Notes under the pieces: generated by a model
Told to the model about the DNA's origin: nothing
The model's input: the letters and a program-made list of their open reading frames with translations, nothing else
The model's database searches: none
Shown here: in pieces, positions 55,351-64,000 of the stretch
How the letters are laid out: each line of letters begins with the position of its first letter
Numbering within the stretch: position 1 is the stretch's first letter
NCBI RefSeq assembly: GCF_007991335.1
Contig: NZ_BJYD01000001.1
Coordinates: 45,483-109,482 of the forward strand
DNA length: 64,000 bases
Source: Halobacillus faecis
GTDB taxonomy: Bacteria > Bacillota > Bacilli > Bacillales > Halobacillaceae
Direction of reading: 5' to 3'
Made by a program: the position numbers and the translations under genes

Positions 55351-56385
55351 ATGGGGAAAACAAAGATTGCTATTAATGGTTTGGGAAGAATTGGTCGCAT
55401 GGTATTTAGAAAGGCTGTGGCGGATGAATCTATGGATTTGGTAGCCGTTAATGCAAGTTATCCAGCTGAAACAATTGCTCACATGATTAAATACGACAGT
55501 GTCCACGGACGTTTTCAAGGTGAGGTCAATGTCGTTAATGGGGACTTGGTCGTCAATCGGAAAAAAGTGAAGCTGTGTTCAACAAGGAACCCATTGGAGC
55601 TGCCATGGGACGAACTGGATATCGATATTGTAATTGAAGCAACAGGAAAGTTTAAAACAAAAGAAGAAGCAGGTCTTCATTTAGAATCTGGAGCTAAAAA
55701 AGTCATCATTACAGCACCTGGAAAACAAGTAGATGCAACGATTGTAATGGGTGTTAACGAAGAGACTTATATGCCGGACAGTCACGATGTCATCTCAAAT
55801 GCATCCTGTACAACCAATTGTCTTGCCCCTGTAGTAAAAGTGTTGGAGGATGAATTCGGCATTGAAAATGGTTTGATGACCACTGTCCATGCCTTCACCA
55901 ATGATCAGAAGAATTTAGATAACCCACATAAAGACTTACGACGGGCCCGCGGGTGTACTCAATCGATCATTCCAACGTCAACAGGAGCAGCAAAAGCCTT
56001 AGGAGAAGTAATCCCAAGTCTTCAAGGGAAATTGAATGGTATGGCCTTGCGTGTACCGACTCCAAATGTATCTCTTGTTGATCTTGTGGTCGATTTAAAA
56101 AGGGAAGTTACGGCAGACGAAGTGAATGAAACCTTTGCGAGAATGGCAAAGGGTGAAATGAAAGGAATATTGGAATACAGTGAAGAGCCACTCGTTTCCA
56201 TTGATTACACGACTTCTTCATCTTCCGCGATCATCGATGGGTTAACTACACAAGTTATTGATGACCGTAAAGTGAAAGTGCTGGCCTGGTATGATAATGA
56301 ATGGGGCTATTCCTGCCGTGTGGTAGATCTTGCTAAGTATGTGGGGAACATGATGAAACAAGAAAAAGAGGCTCGCGTATCATAA
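55351..56385 (+). CDS. gapB: Glyceraldehyde-3-phosphate dehydrogenase, gluconeogenic GapB
   Basis: NADP-preferring GAPDH that works in the gluconeogenic direction. The 344-residue protein has the catalytic SNASCTTNCLAPV and the Rossmann INGLGRIGRMVFRK. After the second strand it reads VAVNASYPAE instead of the NDLT-type sequence of glycolytic GapA, which fits NADP use. Linkage to coaE upstream and speD downstream matches B. subtilis gapB. GGGGGCTGG precedes the ATG. Confidence 0.95.
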   Translation: MGKTKIAINGLGRIGRMVFRKAVADESMDLVAVNASYPAETIAHMIKYDSVHGRFQGEVNVVNGDLVVNRKKVKLCSTRNPLELPWDELDIDIVIEATGKFKTKEEAGLHLESGAKKVIITAPGKQVDATIVMGVNEETYMPDSHDVISNASCTTNCLAPVVKVLEDEFGIENGLMTTVHAFTNDQKNLDNPHKDLRRARGCTQSIIPTSTGAAKALGEVIPSLQGKLNGMALRVPTPNVSLVDLVVDLKREVTADEVNETFARMAKGEMKGILEYSEEPLVSIDYTTSSSSAIIDGLTTQVIDDRKVKVLAWYDNEWGYSCRVVDLAKYVGNMMKQEKEARVS

Positions 56386-56461
56386 TCAACAATCTCCTGT
56401 TGTATCTGAATCCCCCAGGGGAGCAGCAAGAAGAGTCGTCCAAAAGCGAGTAAAATATTTC

Positions 56462-56490
56462 TTGCAAATTAGGGGTAAACCATATATACT
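56462..56490 (+). promoter_or_regulatory. SigA promoter of speD
   Basis: TTGCAA, 17 bp, TATACT. It gives a leader of about 135 nt. Confidence 0.65.
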
Positions 56491-56496
56491 TTCTCT

Positions 56497-56630
56497 TGAA
56501 CTTCTGAATTTCATATAAATTCATGTCTACTCAAAGGGTTAGGACCTCTCAGGACTAACTTTCCCCCGTGGTAGTTCATGGCTGTTATTTCAGAGGTATT
56601 GAAGTGAATGTACAAAGGGGGATCCTTAAT
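56497..56630 (+). promoter_or_regulatory. speD leader with possible Shine-Dalgarno sequestration
   Basis: TCCCCC at 56562-56567 can pair with GGGGGA at 56617-56622, the speD ribosome binding site. Upstream, GTTAG/CTAAC flanks a GACCTCTCAGGA loop. A nine-codon frame (MAVISEVLK) lies at 56578-56607. The layout suggests translational control, but no known riboswitch family is recognised. Confidence 0.4.
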
Positions 56631-57008
56631 ATGGATACAATGGGAAGACACGTAATTGCTGAATTATGGAATTGTAATGAAGAAAAATTGAACGATATGT
56701 CGTATATAGAACAAGTTTTTGTAGATGCTGCTCTTAAAGCTGGTGCGGAAGTGCGGGAAGTTGCATTTCATAAATTTGCCCCTCATGGAGTTAGTGGAGT
56801 AGTCATCATATCTGAATCACATTTGACAATTCATAGTTTTCCAGAGCATGGATATGCAAGCATTGATGTTTATACATGTGGAGACCGCATTGATCCTAAT
56901 GTCGCTGCACAGTATATTGTTGATGCACTAGAAGCAGGTAAGAATGAAACGGTAGAAGTACCAAGAGGAATGGGACCTGTAGAAGTACAGCAGTCTCGTG
57001 CCCTATAA
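56631..57008 (+). CDS. speD: S-adenosylmethionine decarboxylase proenzyme
   Basis: Makes decarboxylated SAM, the aminopropyl donor for spermidine. The 125-residue protein is a pyruvoyl enzyme that cleaves itself at the serine of [17 protein letters not shown] (ISESHLT); the catalytic cysteine lies in DVYTCGD. The ATG MDTMGRH start has the family N-terminus and AAAGGGGG upstream; longer open frame upstream is leader. Its product could supply substrate to the spermidine-synthase-like protein at 22.5 kb, as no other speE is in the window. Confidence 0.94.
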   Translation: MDTMGRHVIAELWNCNEEKLNDMSYIEQVFVDAALKAGAEVREVAFHKFAPHGVSGVVIISESHLTIHSFPEHGYASIDVYTCGDRIDPNVAAQYIVDALEAGKNETVEVPRGMGPVEVQQSRAL

Positions 57009-57016
57009 TAGAAAGG

Positions 57017-57050
57017 GAAGCCACGCAGGGAGATCTGCGTGGCTTCTTTT
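57017..57050 (+). terminator. Terminator after speD
   Basis: GAAGCCACGCAG-GGAGAT-CTGCGTGGCTTC followed by TTTTAT. Confidence 0.9.
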
Positions 57051-57261
57051 ATCATTATAGATCGTCCTGCTTCTTTTATCGGTTGTTCCAATCAAAGGAT
57101 AGTTACTCCTAAAGACTTCACTTGGAAAGCTGATTGATAATTATGGAAGCTGTCAAGGGCTCTCCTCCTTTCGTAATCACCCCTACTAAAATCTGTTTAA
57201 GACCTTAGGTTTCAATAATTATTTCTTATTTGTATAAGTCATGTTAAAATAAAGGGAGATT

Positions 57262-57291
57262 ATGTCGAATGGAATTGAAGGGGTTAGGTAA
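57262..57291 (+). CDS. Nine-codon ORF in frame with the next gene
   Basis: AAAGGGAG is followed four bases later by ATG and nine codons (MSNGIEGVR), then TAA, after which the next gene starts at once with GTG in the same frame. It is either a tiny leader peptide or the former start of the downstream gene cut off by a nonsense change. Confidence 0.35.
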   Translation: MSNGIEGVR

Positions 57292-57666
57292 GTGAAAGCA
57301 TTTATTTCCAGGTATTTCAGCAATCATTCCGAAACGAGTGAAGAGCATAAGGATTCTGCGCTTGTCACACACTATTATAAAGCGAAGCATGATGATCTTT
57401 TCCGTGCTGTTGAAGGACTGTTTACATCGCCTTCAGAAATTGTAGCAAGTTCTAAAGAACGTGGAGAACTGACCGTCAAATATAAAGGGAACAGACGCGC
57501 GTTTATAGTGGCGACGATCATCATGGTGCGCCCTTTTCGAACAGCCGTAGACTTTTCTGTCACAACGGATTCAGGAGGTCCTGTTGATTTTGGATACAGC
57601 CGGAATTTAATCGTTCAGCTTTATAAAAAATTGGACAGTCAGTTTACAACGGTGGATCCTTCCTGA
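57292..57666 (+). CDS. Conserved cytosolic protein upstream of nrdR
   Basis: A 124-residue protein without membrane segments. It resembles the short 'cytosolic protein' found before nrdR in several Bacilli (HYYKAKHDDLFRAVEGLF, then a beta-rich part with VKYKGNRRAFIVATIIMVRPFRTAVDFSV in sections). Function unknown. The GTG has AAGGGG eight bases upstream. An extended -10 (TGTTAAAAT, 57242-57250) lies about 40 bp before it. An in-frame stop directly before the GTG excludes a longer product. Confidence 0.75.
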   Translation: MKAFISRYFSNHSETSEEHKDSALVTHYYKAKHDDLFRAVEGLFTSPSEIVASSKERGELTVKYKGNRRAFIVATIIMVRPFRTAVDFSVTTDSGGPVDFGYSRNLIVQLYKKLDSQFTTVDPS

Positions 57667-57704
57667 CTACTGCCGAAAAGAAGATGATGTGGAGTTGATC
57701 ATAC

Positions 57705-58169
57705 GTGAAGTGCCCGAATTGCCACTATAAAAGTACAAAAGTCCTTGATTCCAGGCCGATTGAAGAAGGACAGTCCATTAGACGACGCCGTGAGTGTGAA
57801 CAATGCCAATTCAGGTTCACAACTTTTGAACGGATTGAAGAAGTCCCGTTGATTGTTGTGAAAAAAGAAGGCACAAGAGAAGAATTCAGTCGTGAAAAAT
57901 TGATGCGTGGACTGATTCGAGCATGTGAAAAGCGACCGGTGGCCGTGGAGGAACTGGAACGAGTGACCATGGATATCGAAAAGGAATTAAGAAATCGTGG
58001 CGTTTCTGAAGTCATGAGTGAAGATATTGGTGAAATGGTGATGGAGCGTCTTTCTGACATTGATGAAGTTGCTTATGTTCGTTTTGCTTCCGTATATCGA
58101 CAGTTCAAGGACATCAATGTTTTCATCGACGAATTAAAAGAACTAATTAAACATGAAGACAATGAATGA
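57705..58169 (+). CDS. nrdR: Transcriptional repressor NrdR
   Basis: Repressor of ribonucleotide reductase genes that senses ATP/dATP. The 154-residue protein has the zinc ribbon CPNC...[16 protein letters not shown] and an ATP-cone domain (about 48-138, [16 protein letters not shown]). The GTG start is only supported by a distant GGAG. It opens the nrdR-dnaB-dnaI-ytxC series found in Bacilli. Confidence 0.96.
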   Translation: MKCPNCHYKSTKVLDSRPIEEGQSIRRRRECEQCQFRFTTFERIEEVPLIVVKKEGTREEFSREKLMRGLIRACEKRPVAVEELERVTMDIEKELRNRGVSEVMSEDIGEMVMERLSDIDEVAYVRFASVYRQFKDINVFIDELKELIKHEDNE

Positions 58170-58295
58170 GCCTGTTCCGGCTCATTTTCTTTTTCTAGGA
58201 TCATAGATGATGGAGGCCGTCTGTTTCACGTGAAATTCCGGCTTCCTGTTTAGAATATAATGAATAAGCTTTAATGATTGAAGGAGGTGGAGGCG

Positions 58296-59654
58296 GTGAG
58301 TTACTCTATTGGCAAACTCCTCCCTGTGGACGGTTTTAAAATCATACGTAATGGAGAGCTGCCTCGTAGTTTTCATCGTTCCTTGTCACATTTATACCAG
58401 CCGATTGTTGGGAGGCTGGCGATTTCACTTTATCATATCCTTATATCGGAATCGGATATGATGGAAGAGGAACAGGTACAGTCTCACCATACATTAATGT
58501 CTTACCTGTCTGCGCCATTGGACAAAATTTATGAAGCGAGAGGGAAACTGGAGGCTATTGGTCTACTACGAACGTTTCGCTCCATGGATGAAGATCACCA
58601 GGTGGTATATCTGTACTCAGTTCATCCCCCTTTCTCCCCTGAAGAGTTTTTCCTTGATGATATGCTCTCTTTGTTGCTGCATCATGAGTTGGGAAAGGAA
58701 AAGTATGAGCGTTTGAAAAAACGGTTTTTGAACGCCGGACAATCCTTTGAGGGTTTTACTGAAGTAACAGCTACTTTTGATGAAGTTTTCCATAACAAAA
58801 TGATTGAATCTGTCCAAAGAGAAACGGAAACCATTGCGAAGCAGCAGAAACACCAACAAGAATCCAGAGGGCCGATAGCTTCTATGGACCGAGTGGACTT
58901 CCAGTGGCTGAACCATGCATTAAAAAAGCGCATGTATCCATCAGAACAAATACTAAATGGGCGCAATAAGAAATTGATTGTCCAGTTGGCAACGTTGTAT
59001 GACCTCTCAAACACTGAGCTTGAAAAAGCGATCACGTGGGCTATTGATGAAAATCATTATTTAGTGGAAGAGGAACTGAAGGCAGCCTGTCATGATTTCA
59101 TGAAAGAACAGAAGAATGGCAGGGAGAGAGATTCAACTCTAGACCGCAGAGAGAAAATGAAAGTGGAAAACACGTCCACAAGCGGGACAAAAGAGGATCA
59201 ATTTATTCAGATGCTTGAGGAAATCTCTCCAAGGGAATTGCTTGAGGATGTATCCAATGGTAATCGTGCGTCTGAACAAGACTTAAAAATGATTCGTGAC
59301 GTGATGACAGAACAGGGAATCGCACCAGGGGTTATGAATGTGCTTGTCCATTACGTTCTTTTAAAAACGGATATGAAATTGTCGAAGCCTTACCTTGAGA
59401 AAATTGCAAGTCACTGGGCCAGAAAAAATGTAACGACCGTGAGACAAGCGATGAACCTGGCCAAGGCTGAGCACCAGAAATATCAGCAATGGGGCAAACA
59501 GAAGTCTCAAAAGCGGAAAAACCAAAAGGAAGAAGTTATCCCTGCCTGGTTCAAACAGCAAGAGGACTCTCAGCATGAGAAAAAAGAAGCGGTACAAGTG
59601 AATACGGATGACATAGCGGCAAGGATTAAGAAGCTGACGAACAAAGGGAATTAA
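58296..59654 (+). CDS. dnaB: Replication initiation and membrane attachment protein DnaB
   Basis: Bacillus DnaB, a helicase-loading protein working with DnaD and DnaI, not the helicase. The 452-residue protein has an N-terminal winged-helix DDBH1 region (LPRSFHRSLSHLYQPIVG), a central helical part, a charged linker and a C-terminal DDBH2 region with the YxxxIxxxW-like motif KIASHWARKNVTTVRQAM. The third in-frame start (GTG) is used because AAGGAGGTGG stands six bases before it. 15 bp separate it from dnaI. Confidence 0.93.
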   Translation: MSYSIGKLLPVDGFKIIRNGELPRSFHRSLSHLYQPIVGRLAISLYHILISESDMMEEEQVQSHHTLMSYLSAPLDKIYEARGKLEAIGLLRTFRSMDEDHQVVYLYSVHPPFSPEEFFLDDMLSLLLHHELGKEKYERLKKRFLNAGQSFEGFTEVTATFDEVFHNKMIESVQRETETIAKQQKHQQESRGPIASMDRVDFQWLNHALKKRMYPSEQILNGRNKKLIVQLATLYDLSNTELEKAITWAIDENHYLVEEELKAACHDFMKEQKNGRERDSTLDRREKMKVENTSTSGTKEDQFIQMLEEISPRELLEDVSNGNRASEQDLKMIRDVMTEQGIAPGVMNVLVHYVLLKTDMKLSKPYLEKIASHWARKNVTTVRQAMNLAKAEHQKYQQWGKQKSQKRKNQKEEVIPAWFKQQEDSQHEKKEAVQVNTDDIAARIKKLTNKGN

Positions 59655-59669
59655 AAAGGGGGGATACCA

Positions 59670-60602
59670 ATGGAACCTATTCAACAATCGTTAAAAAAAT
59701 GGATGCGTAACAACGAGCAGTTTCAAAAACGAATGAACCATATGAAAACGGAAGTGATGGAATCCTCGGAAGTAAAAAAGTTAATGCAGGAGCATGAAGA
59801 GTTAACGGAAGAAGCCATCGAGAAACAGTTGATCAAACTCTATGAATACCGGACTCAATCAAAAAATTGCGAGAAATGTCCAACACGTGAAGAGTGTATC
59901 AATATCCTTCCTGGTTACGTTCCAAGAGTAGAAGTGGAAGGTTCTGATGTGAAGCTGATCTATGACAAATGTCGCCGTCAGCGGAAACATGAACAGCAGG
60001 AAGAGCAGAAATCCTTAGTGAGAAGTCTCCATATGCCACGTGAAATCCTTGAGGCTTCATTAGAACGGATGGATCTTCAAGACCCGGATCGGGGAGCTGC
60101 TGTGGAACGAACCGTCCAATACATTGAAGGTCTCAATGATGAACTGCCAAGTAAGGGACTTTACTTTCATGGGCCGTTTGGTGTGGGGAAAACTTATTTC
60201 CTGGGAGCTATCGCTAATGAACTAAGCTCTAAGAATATCCCATCTATGGTTATCTATATGCCGGAATTTGTAAGAGAGATTAAGGCATCCATCAAAGACG
60301 ACTCCATGAATGAAAAGATCGAAGCATTCAAAGAGATCCCTGTACTCATGCTTGACGATATAGGTGCAGAATCTCAGTCGGCTTGGTTCAGAGATGAAGT
60401 TCTCGGAAGTATTCTCCACTATCGAATGATGGAAAGACTCCCCGTTTTCTTCACCTCCAACTACAACTTGAACGAGTTGGAAAAAGTGTTGATGACGAGT
60501 AACCGTGGCGATGTAGAACAAGTAAAAGCCAAAAGAATTACAGAGCGGATCCGCCAACTGAGTGAAGGTGTCCATGTAAATGGTAGGAATAGACGAGGAT
60601 AA
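59670..60602 (+). CDS. dnaI: Helicase loader DnaI
   Basis: AAA+ ATPase that loads the replicative helicase DnaC. The 310-residue protein has an N-terminal helicase-binding domain with zinc-binding cysteines (NCEKCPTREEC and later YDKC), Walker A GPFGVGKTYF (about 168-177), Walker B VLMLDDIGAE and sensor FFTSNYN. AAAGGGGGG precedes the ATG. Length as in B. subtilis (311 aa). Confidence 0.96.
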   Translation: MEPIQQSLKKWMRNNEQFQKRMNHMKTEVMESSEVKKLMQEHEELTEEAIEKQLIKLYEYRTQSKNCEKCPTREECINILPGYVPRVEVEGSDVKLIYDKCRRQRKHEQQEEQKSLVRSLHMPREILEASLERMDLQDPDRGAAVERTVQYIEGLNDELPSKGLYFHGPFGVGKTYFLGAIANELSSKNIPSMVIYMPEFVREIKASIKDDSMNEKIEAFKEIPVLMLDDIGAESQSAWFRDEVLGSILHYRMMERLPVFFTSNYNLNELEKVLMTSNRGDVEQVKAKRITERIRQLSEGVHVNGRNRRG

Positions 60603-60780
60603 CGATTACAAAACAGAAGACAATAGCATGATTCCCTCTCCTGTCACATAAATATAACAGGGAATAGCCAACTTTATGTCATAGAAGCGTCAACTTTTAA
60701 TGGCTGATGATCAGGGATGATTCCTGGTTTCTTCCATTGAACATAGTGGTTGAATGAAGTCGGGACGAGGGGGAATCTTG

Positions 60781-61599
60781 GTGTTTTGCATTCATTTTTC
60801 TAATCGTACGGAAGCGATCCTATTCTATAATGCAATTGTCTCAGAACAAAAGCTTTGGATTTTCAAGGAACATAAAGACGGTTTTGATGTGAGGTTGATG
60901 AATGCTTCATTGAGTGGAGCGGCTTATGTGGAGGCGATCCGTGCCTTTTTACAATTAATACGGAAAAGGAAAATGCTCGGGTGGATGGAAGGCGTATTGA
61001 AATACCGTTACTATTACGAGGATGCACAAGAAGTTCAACGGATGCTTGAAATTGGACAAGACTTCGAAGATAAACCACCCGCAGGACTTAAGCTTCCACC
61101 GATCTATCACTATTTACGCGCTTTTATTCAGGACTATTTGATTGCCAGAAGCTTTGTGGAATTTGATGAACTCAGTGCTGCTTGTTTGCAGTCCGTGCAT
61201 GACTCGCTTATTGAATACACCGGGAAAATCATTGATGAATATAAGCAAGAAGAGTCCTATCAACTGATGGTGGATTCTTGGCGTTACCGTGTCCATCATA
61301 AGGATACAGGTGTTCAGCTGCTTCATTTGCTGGATGATGGTCGTTTAACTTACTATCATGATGAAGGGAATCCAATCAGTGAATCAGAAACAAAACTGTA
61401 CATGAAGCAATACCCGGATGACTGTATTGCTCATCTGCCTATTGAATGGCCGGTCACTCCAGCTCTAGCTCATGCACCAGATGAGTTAATCATCTATTCG
61501 GATGCAACGGACCATTCAAACTTAGAGTTATTGATGAATATTTTCGAAGAAAAAGCTTCGTGGAGGCCTAAATCACAATTTCCTTTTAAAATGGGTTGA
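60781..61599 (+). CDS. ytxC: Putative sporulation protein YtxC
   Basis: A 272-residue protein of the YtxC family, found only in spore formers and usually after dnaI. The N-terminal part (FCIHFSNRTEAILFYNAIV) and the C-terminal acidic tail are typical; no catalytic motif is recognised. GAGGGGG stands seven bases before the chosen GTG. The stop lies within the -35 of the thrS promoter. Confidence 0.85.
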   Translation: MFCIHFSNRTEAILFYNAIVSEQKLWIFKEHKDGFDVRLMNASLSGAAYVEAIRAFLQLIRKRKMLGWMEGVLKYRYYYEDAQEVQRMLEIGQDFEDKPPAGLKLPPIYHYLRAFIQDYLIARSFVEFDELSAACLQSVHDSLIEYTGKIIDEYKQEESYQLMVDSWRYRVHHKDTGVQLLHLLDDGRLTYYHDEGNPISESETKLYMKQYPDDCIAHLPIEWPVTPALAHAPDELIIYSDATDHSNLELLMNIFEEKASWRPKSQFPFKMG

Positions 61600-61624
61600 T
61601 TTCCTTTTCCTAAATGGATATAAT
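61596..61624 (+). promoter_or_regulatory. SigA promoter of thrS
   Basis: TTGATT, 17 bp, TATAAT, overlapping the ytxC stop codon. Confidence 0.75.
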
Positions 61625-61630
61625 AACGTA

Positions 61631-61905
61631 CATATCTAAACAACGGCTTGGAAAAGGACACGAACATAAAGTGGCGCAAGACCAGAGAGAGGGGCCATCG
61701 GCTGGAAGCTCCTTGTTGACGGCTTTACTGTTTACCACCTTGGAGCTCTGTCTGTGAACATACCATTAGTAATAGACAGCGTCTGATCCGCGTTAAGGAG
61801 AACGAAGCCGCATGGTCTAACGTTGCGGGAATTTGGGTGGAACCACGAGTGATAACGCTCGTCCCTTAGCTTATATGCTGAGGGACGGGCGTTTTTTATA
61901 TTTAT
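61631..61905 (+). ncRNA. T-box leader riboswitch upstream of thrS
   Basis: The T-box core TGGGTGGAACCACG (61834-61847) pairs in competition with the terminator that follows (GTCCCTTAGC/GCTGAGGGAC plus flanks, 61855-61900, then TTTTTT). Stem I is indicated by AGCTCC (61717-61722) and GGAGCT (61742-61747). ACC at 61734-61736, followed by A, is the likely threonine specifier codon. Uncharged tRNA-Thr would allow read-through. Confidence 0.93.
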
Positions 61906-61927
61906 TTTAGATAAAGGAGTGTTAAAC

Positions 61928-63874
61928 ATGTCGAATGCGATTCAAATCAAATTTCCAGACGGTAACATCAAGGAGTTTGAGAGAGGTACGACAGGTGAAG
62001 AAATCGCACAGTCGATCTCCCCTGGCTTGAAAAAACAAGCCCTGGCGATCAAATTAGACGGCGAACCTTATGATTTGAGAAGGCCGATTGAACAAAATGG
62101 TGACATCGAAATCTTGACATATAAAAATCCTGAAGGGTTGGAAGTGGTCCGCCACTCTTCCGCTCACTTGATGGCACAGGCGATTAAACGTCTTTATGGC
62201 AATGTGAAGCTTGGTGTCGGTCCAGTCATTGAAAACGGGTTTTATTATGATATCGATATGGAAGAATCCCTTACACCAGAGGACCTTCCTAAGATTGAAA
62301 AAGAAATGCAGCGCATTGTTGATGAGAATTTAGAGATTGAACGTATCGAACTTTCCCGTGAAGAAGCGATTGAAAAGTATAAAGAGATCGGCGATGACTT
62401 GAAGCTTGAGCTAATCGAAGCGATCCCTGAAGGAGAGCAAGTGACAATCTACCAGCAGGGAGAGTTTTTCGATTTATGCCGCGGGGTACACGTCCCACAG
62501 ACAAGTAAGATCAAAGTCTTCAAGCTGTTGAGTATTTCTGGTGCCTACTGGCGTGGAGACAGCGACAATCAAATGTTGCAGCGTATTTATGGGACAGCTT
62601 TTGAAAAGAAAGTCCACCTTGATGAGTACCTGAAAATGCTCGAAGAAGCAAAAGAAAGGGATCATCGTAAGTTAGGAAAAGAACTCGATATTTTCACAGT
62701 TAATCAAAAGGTTGGTCAAGGGTTGCCGATGTGGCTTCCAAAAGGAGCGACAATCCGTCGTACGATTGAACGCTATATTGTAGATACAGAAGAACGTCTT
62801 GGCTATGATCATGTCTATACACCTGTTCTGGGAAGTGTGGATTTGTATAAAACAAGTGGACACTGGGATCATTATCAGGATGACATGTTCCCAACAATGG
62901 AAATGGACAACGAAGATCTTGTCCTTCGTCCAATGAACTGCCCGCACCATATGATGATTTACAAAAATCAATTGCACAGCTATCGTAATCTTCCTGTTCG
63001 TATTGCGGAGCTCGGCATGATGCACCGTTACGAAATGTCCGGCGCACTTGCAGGATTGCAGCGTGTACGTGCAATGACATTGAATGACGCCCACATCTTC
63101 GCTCGTCCGGATCAATTAAAGGATGAATTCAAACGTGTTGTTCGTCTCGTACAGGAAGTGTATCGCGACTTTGGTATCAATGATTACTACTTCCGTCTTT
63201 CCTACAGAGATCCTGAGGACAAAGAAAAGTATGTAGACAATGATGCGATGTGGGATAAAGCGCAGGCGATGTTGAAAGAAACAATGGAAGATATGGAGCT
63301 TGAGTATGTGGAGGCAGAAGGAGAAGCGGCCTTCTACGGTCCAAAACTGGATGTTCAAGTGAAGACAGCTCTTGGAAAAGACGAAACATTGTCCACTGTT
63401 CAGCTTGACTTCCACCTGCCAGAGCGTTTTGATCTGACATACGTTGGAGAAGATGGAGAAGATCACCGTCCGGTTGTTATTCACCGTGGAGTGGTATCAA
63501 CAATGGAACGCTTTGTTGCTTTTCTTATTGAAGAATATAAAGGTGTATTCCCGACGTGGCTTGCTCCTGTTCAGGCGAAAATCATCCCTGTCTCCGCAGA
63601 TGTTCATCTCGATTATGCGAAGAAACTTGAAGATGAGTTGCGTGAAGCAGGTGTGCGTGTCGAAGTCGATGAGCGTAATGAGAAGATTGGTTATAAGATC
63701 CGTGAAGCTCAAATGCAAAAAATTCCGTTCCAGCTTGTGGTTGGTGACAAAGAAATCCAGGACAATGCGGTCAATGTCCGTCGTTATGGAGAACAAGACT
63801 CCGCAACTAAACCACTGGATACTTTCAAACAAGAAATTAGAAACGAAATCGACCAAAAACTTCTACGCAAGTAA
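61928..63874 (+). CDS. thrS: Threonyl-tRNA synthetase
   Basis: Charges tRNA-Thr. The 648-residue class II enzyme has TGS (1-62, [23 protein letters not shown] in parts), the editing SAD domain with [10 protein letters not shown] and the metal site DLCRGVHVP, the catalytic core (motif 2 region RMNCPHHMM, motif 3 near [17 protein letters not shown]) and an anticodon-binding domain. AAAGGAGTG precedes the ATG; an upstream GTG overlaps it. Expression is under the T-box leader. Confidence 0.97.
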   Translation: MSNAIQIKFPDGNIKEFERGTTGEEIAQSISPGLKKQALAIKLDGEPYDLRRPIEQNGDIEILTYKNPEGLEVVRHSSAHLMAQAIKRLYGNVKLGVGPVIENGFYYDIDMEESLTPEDLPKIEKEMQRIVDENLEIERIELSREEAIEKYKEIGDDLKLELIEAIPEGEQVTIYQQGEFFDLCRGVHVPQTSKIKVFKLLSISGAYWRGDSDNQMLQRIYGTAFEKKVHLDEYLKMLEEAKERDHRKLGKELDIFTVNQKVGQGLPMWLPKGATIRRTIERYIVDTEERLGYDHVYTPVLGSVDLYKTSGHWDHYQDDMFPTMEMDNEDLVLRPMNCPHHMMIYKNQLHSYRNLPVRIAELGMMHRYEMSGALAGLQRVRAMTLNDAHIFARPDQLKDEFKRVVRLVQEVYRDFGINDYYFRLSYRDPEDKEKYVDNDAMWDKAQAMLKETMEDMELEYVEAEGEAAFYGPKLDVQVKTALGKDETLSTVQLDFHLPERFDLTYVGEDGEDHRPVVIHRGVVSTMERFVAFLIEEYKGVFPTWLAPVQAKIIPVSADVHLDYAKKLEDELREAGVRVEVDERNEKIGYKIREAQMQKIPFQLVVGDKEIQDNAVNVRRYGEQDSATKPLDTFKQEIRNEIDQKLLRK

Positions 63875-63882
63875 AAGAAGTG

Positions 63883-63920
63883 ACCCGGAAGTCTTTCCAG
63901 AGACTTTCGGGTTTTTATTT
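63883..63920 (+). terminator. Terminator after thrS
   Basis: ACCCGGAAGTCT-TTCCAG-AGACTTTCGGGT followed by TTTTATTT. Confidence 0.88.
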
Positions 63921-63942
63921 CGCTATATGGCAGTATTGGGGA

Positions 63943-64000
63943 AGACTCAGTTTCGAGACTTTTATTGAGTGGATAGGGGCGAAGGGGAATAGCTCGCTTT
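63943..64000. repeat. Second copy of the 48.0-kb repeat, cut by the window end
   Basis: From GACTCAGTTTCGAGACTTTT to the edge it is nearly identical to 48011-48068, and the preceding CTATATGGCA is shared too. Only the left half is visible. Confidence 0.75.

Noticed and set aside
56578..56607. Nine-codon frame MAVISEVLK in the speD leader as a polyamine-sensing uORF like the mammalian SAMDC one
   Set aside because: No usable ribosome binding site; likeness to the eukaryotic case is superficial. Kept only as a remark in the leader entry.
63444..63968. Long + strand frame (174 codons) overlapping the 3' end of thrS
   Set aside because: It is an out-of-frame reading of thrS with basic, low-complexity composition and runs into the terminator.

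Overview
The window is a chromosomal segment of a low-GC Gram-positive bacterium of the family Bacillaceae. Gene content and order follow the Bacillus subtilis 'yt' region from dgcP/ytsP to thrS: refZ, hisJ, ezrA, nifZ-thiI, ytxK-ackA, moaB, ald, ytkL, ytoI, nrnA, ytrIH, dnaE, ytsJ, accDA, pfkA-pyk, fxsA, ytvI, citZ-icd-mdh, phoPR, polA-mutM-ytaF-coaE, gapB-speD, nrdR-dnaB-dnaI-ytxC and a T-box-controlled thrS. Sporulation genes (ytrI, ytrH, ytaF, ytxC, refZ) point to an endospore former. The extra genes, the acidic proteins and the repeat family suggest a moderately halophilic genus such as Halobacillus or a relative, but genus is inference only. No tRNA, rRNA, CRISPR array, prophage or transposase was seen.

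Layout. 1-9.5 kb: the end of a diguanylate cyclase, free-Met-R-SO reductase, RefZ, histidinol phosphatase, EzrA, the tRNA 4-thiouridine pair NifZ-ThiI and a YtcJ amidohydrolase. 9.5-19.7 kb: NAD kinase, YtxK, acetate kinase with a CcpA site, an EcsC-like protein, MoaB, UspA, an NCS1 permease, an unusual SDR protein, alanine dehydrogenase and a BASS transporter. 19.8-24.05 kb: an accessory cluster DUF4178-PspA-DUF4247-DUF350-membrane spermidine-synthase-like protein, headed by an ECF (SigW-type) promoter. 24-32 kb: YtkL, YtoI, YtpI, NrnA, YtrI/YtrH and DnaE. 32-47.8 kb: central metabolism (malic enzyme, a GntR regulator, acetyl-CoA carboxyltransferase, PfkA, Pyk, TCA-cycle genes) and PhoPR. 48-50.3 kb: a structured repeat element, then hflK-hflC behind a second SigW-type promoter. 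50.4-64 kb: DNA polymerase I and repair, CoA synthesis, gluconeogenic gapB with speD, the replication-initiation genes and thrS, ending inside another copy of the repeat.

How the parts work together. The strongest non-housekeeping signal is two loci 28 kb apart, the PspA cluster and hflKC, that both have a TGAAAC/CGTA promoter. Together they look like one envelope-stress (SigW-type) response that combines a PspA ESCRT-III-like membrane scaffold, an SPFH (HflKC) scaffold and a putative polyamine-type membrane enzyme. The metabolic genes carry readable carbon-control signals: cre-like sites at ackA, citZ and the MaoC gene, a CcpN-type site at gapB, and a 17-bp GntR-type palindrome at ytsJ. The speD leader and the nine-codon reading frame before the 57.3-kb gene are possible post-transcriptional controls.
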